From Amphritea sp. (lineage in GTDB: Bacteria; Pseudomonadota; Gammaproteobacteria; Pseudomonadales; Balneatricaceae): DNA of 5,789 nucleotides. The stretch lies in NCBI GenBank assembly GCA_018067325.1, contig JAGPUU010000360.1, forward strand, positions 1 through 5,789, read 5' to 3'. This document shows positions 5,389 to 5,789 of the stretch, one piece after another. The position numbers and the translations under genes were made by a program. Numbering within the stretch: position 1 is the stretch's first letter; each line of letters begins with the position of its first letter. The notes below the pieces were generated by a model. That model saw only the letters and a program-made list of their open reading frames with translations. It was not told the DNA's origin and did no database searches.

Positions 5389-5789
5389 ATGGAACAATAT
5401 GATGAAAAATTTTACCACTCTCAATATGAGGGCTCTGTACGCTCAGCTACAAAATTCTTAACAAAATTATTTTCCAACTATAAACCTAAATCCGTAATGG
5501 ACTTCGGCTGCGGTATTGGTAGTTGGCTTTACGCTGCTGAAAACCTGGGAGTAAAGAAGTTGGTTGGCCTGGACGGCGAATGGGTTAAAACAGAGCAGCT
5601 TCTGTCGACCAGCATAGACTTTCGCAAAGTCGATTTTAAATCCGCCGAAACAAATAATACCTTCGGTGATCTATCTTTCCTACCCTGTAGCGACCTGGCC
5701 ATATCCGTAGAAGTTGCCGAGCACTTTGATGAAAGTTGCGCAGACCGATTTATCGGGGACCTCACCCGCTCATCCAACCTCATAATATT
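5389..5789 (+). CDS. Class I SAM-dependent methyltransferase, N-terminal part (cut by right edge)
   Basis: The first 133 codons of a Rossmann-fold methyltransferase of the Methyltransf_11/23 kind. Motif I, the SAM-binding glycine loop, is VMDFGCGIGSW near residues 36-46. The acidic residue expected to bind the ribose is D62 in LVGLDGEW. A motif IV-like strand, SDLAISVEVAEH, spans 101-112, and the following VAEHF is typical of this group. The substrate cannot be told from this part. Proteins of this type often modify small molecules or sugars in surface-glycan loci, and nothing in the window ties it to aromatic degradation. The ATG at 5389 has GGAG (5379-5382) six bases upstream, a clear ribosome binding site, and a candidate promoter precedes it. 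Confidence 0.88.
   Translation, partial: MEQYDEKFYHSQYEGSVRSATKFLTKLFSNYKPKSVMDFGCGIGSWLYAAENLGVKKLVGLDGEWVKTEQLLSTSIDFRKVDFKSAETNNTFGDLSFLPCSDLAISVEVAEHFDESCADRFIGDLTRSSNLII

Noticed and set aside
5529..5783. 84-codon open frame on the minus strand
   Set aside because: Opposite the methyltransferase, whose frame shows clear SAM motifs and a ribosome binding site.

Overview
The window carries the lower part of a 4-hydroxyphenylacetate / homoprotocatechuate (3,4-dihydroxyphenylacetate) meta-cleavage operon on the minus strand. A divergently transcribed membrane protein of unrecognised family lies beside it, and a class I SAM-dependent methyltransferase enters from the right. The moderate G+C and the protein sequences suggest a gammaproteobacterium. 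A marine Oceanospirillales-like host is my best guess, but it is inference and not a species call.

Positions 1-3508 (minus strand, transcribed right to left) hold hpaH, hpaI, hpaG1, hpaG2 and hpaE (5' part only). hpaH-hpaI and hpaG1-hpaG2-hpaE are separated by only 9, 15 and 11 bp, and Shine-Dalgarno sequences sit at or beside the preceding stop codons. A 105-bp gap with a small hairpin separates hpaI from hpaG1. In pathway order, HpaE oxidises the ring-cleavage semialdehyde. HpaG1/HpaG2 decarboxylate and isomerise the tricarboxylate intermediate. HpaH hydrates the resulting oxo-heptenedioate, and HpaI splits the product into pyruvate and succinic semialdehyde. The ring-cleavage dioxygenase (HpaD), the CHM isomerase (HpaF) and the upper-pathway hydroxylase (HpaBC) are not in the window; some may lie beyond the left edge.

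Positions 3509-3679 are a 171-bp A+T-rich divergent control region with several short palindromes and a perfect TATAAT on the plus strand. The gene on its other side (3680-5008, plus) is not the usual hpa regulator. It is a 442-residue polytopic membrane protein with an apparent internal repeat, possibly a secondary transporter for the pathway substrate.

Positions 5009-5388 contain no convincing gene. This A+T-rich spacer has small inverted repeats and two short coding-like fragments that may be remnants. It ends with a plausible promoter and a good ribosome binding site for the methyltransferase at 5389, which is cut by the right edge.

The catabolic enzymes are familiar. The parts worth a second look are the divergent membrane protein, the palindrome-rich control region, the split HpaG whose halves are in frame across a single stop codon, and the spacer before the methyltransferase.
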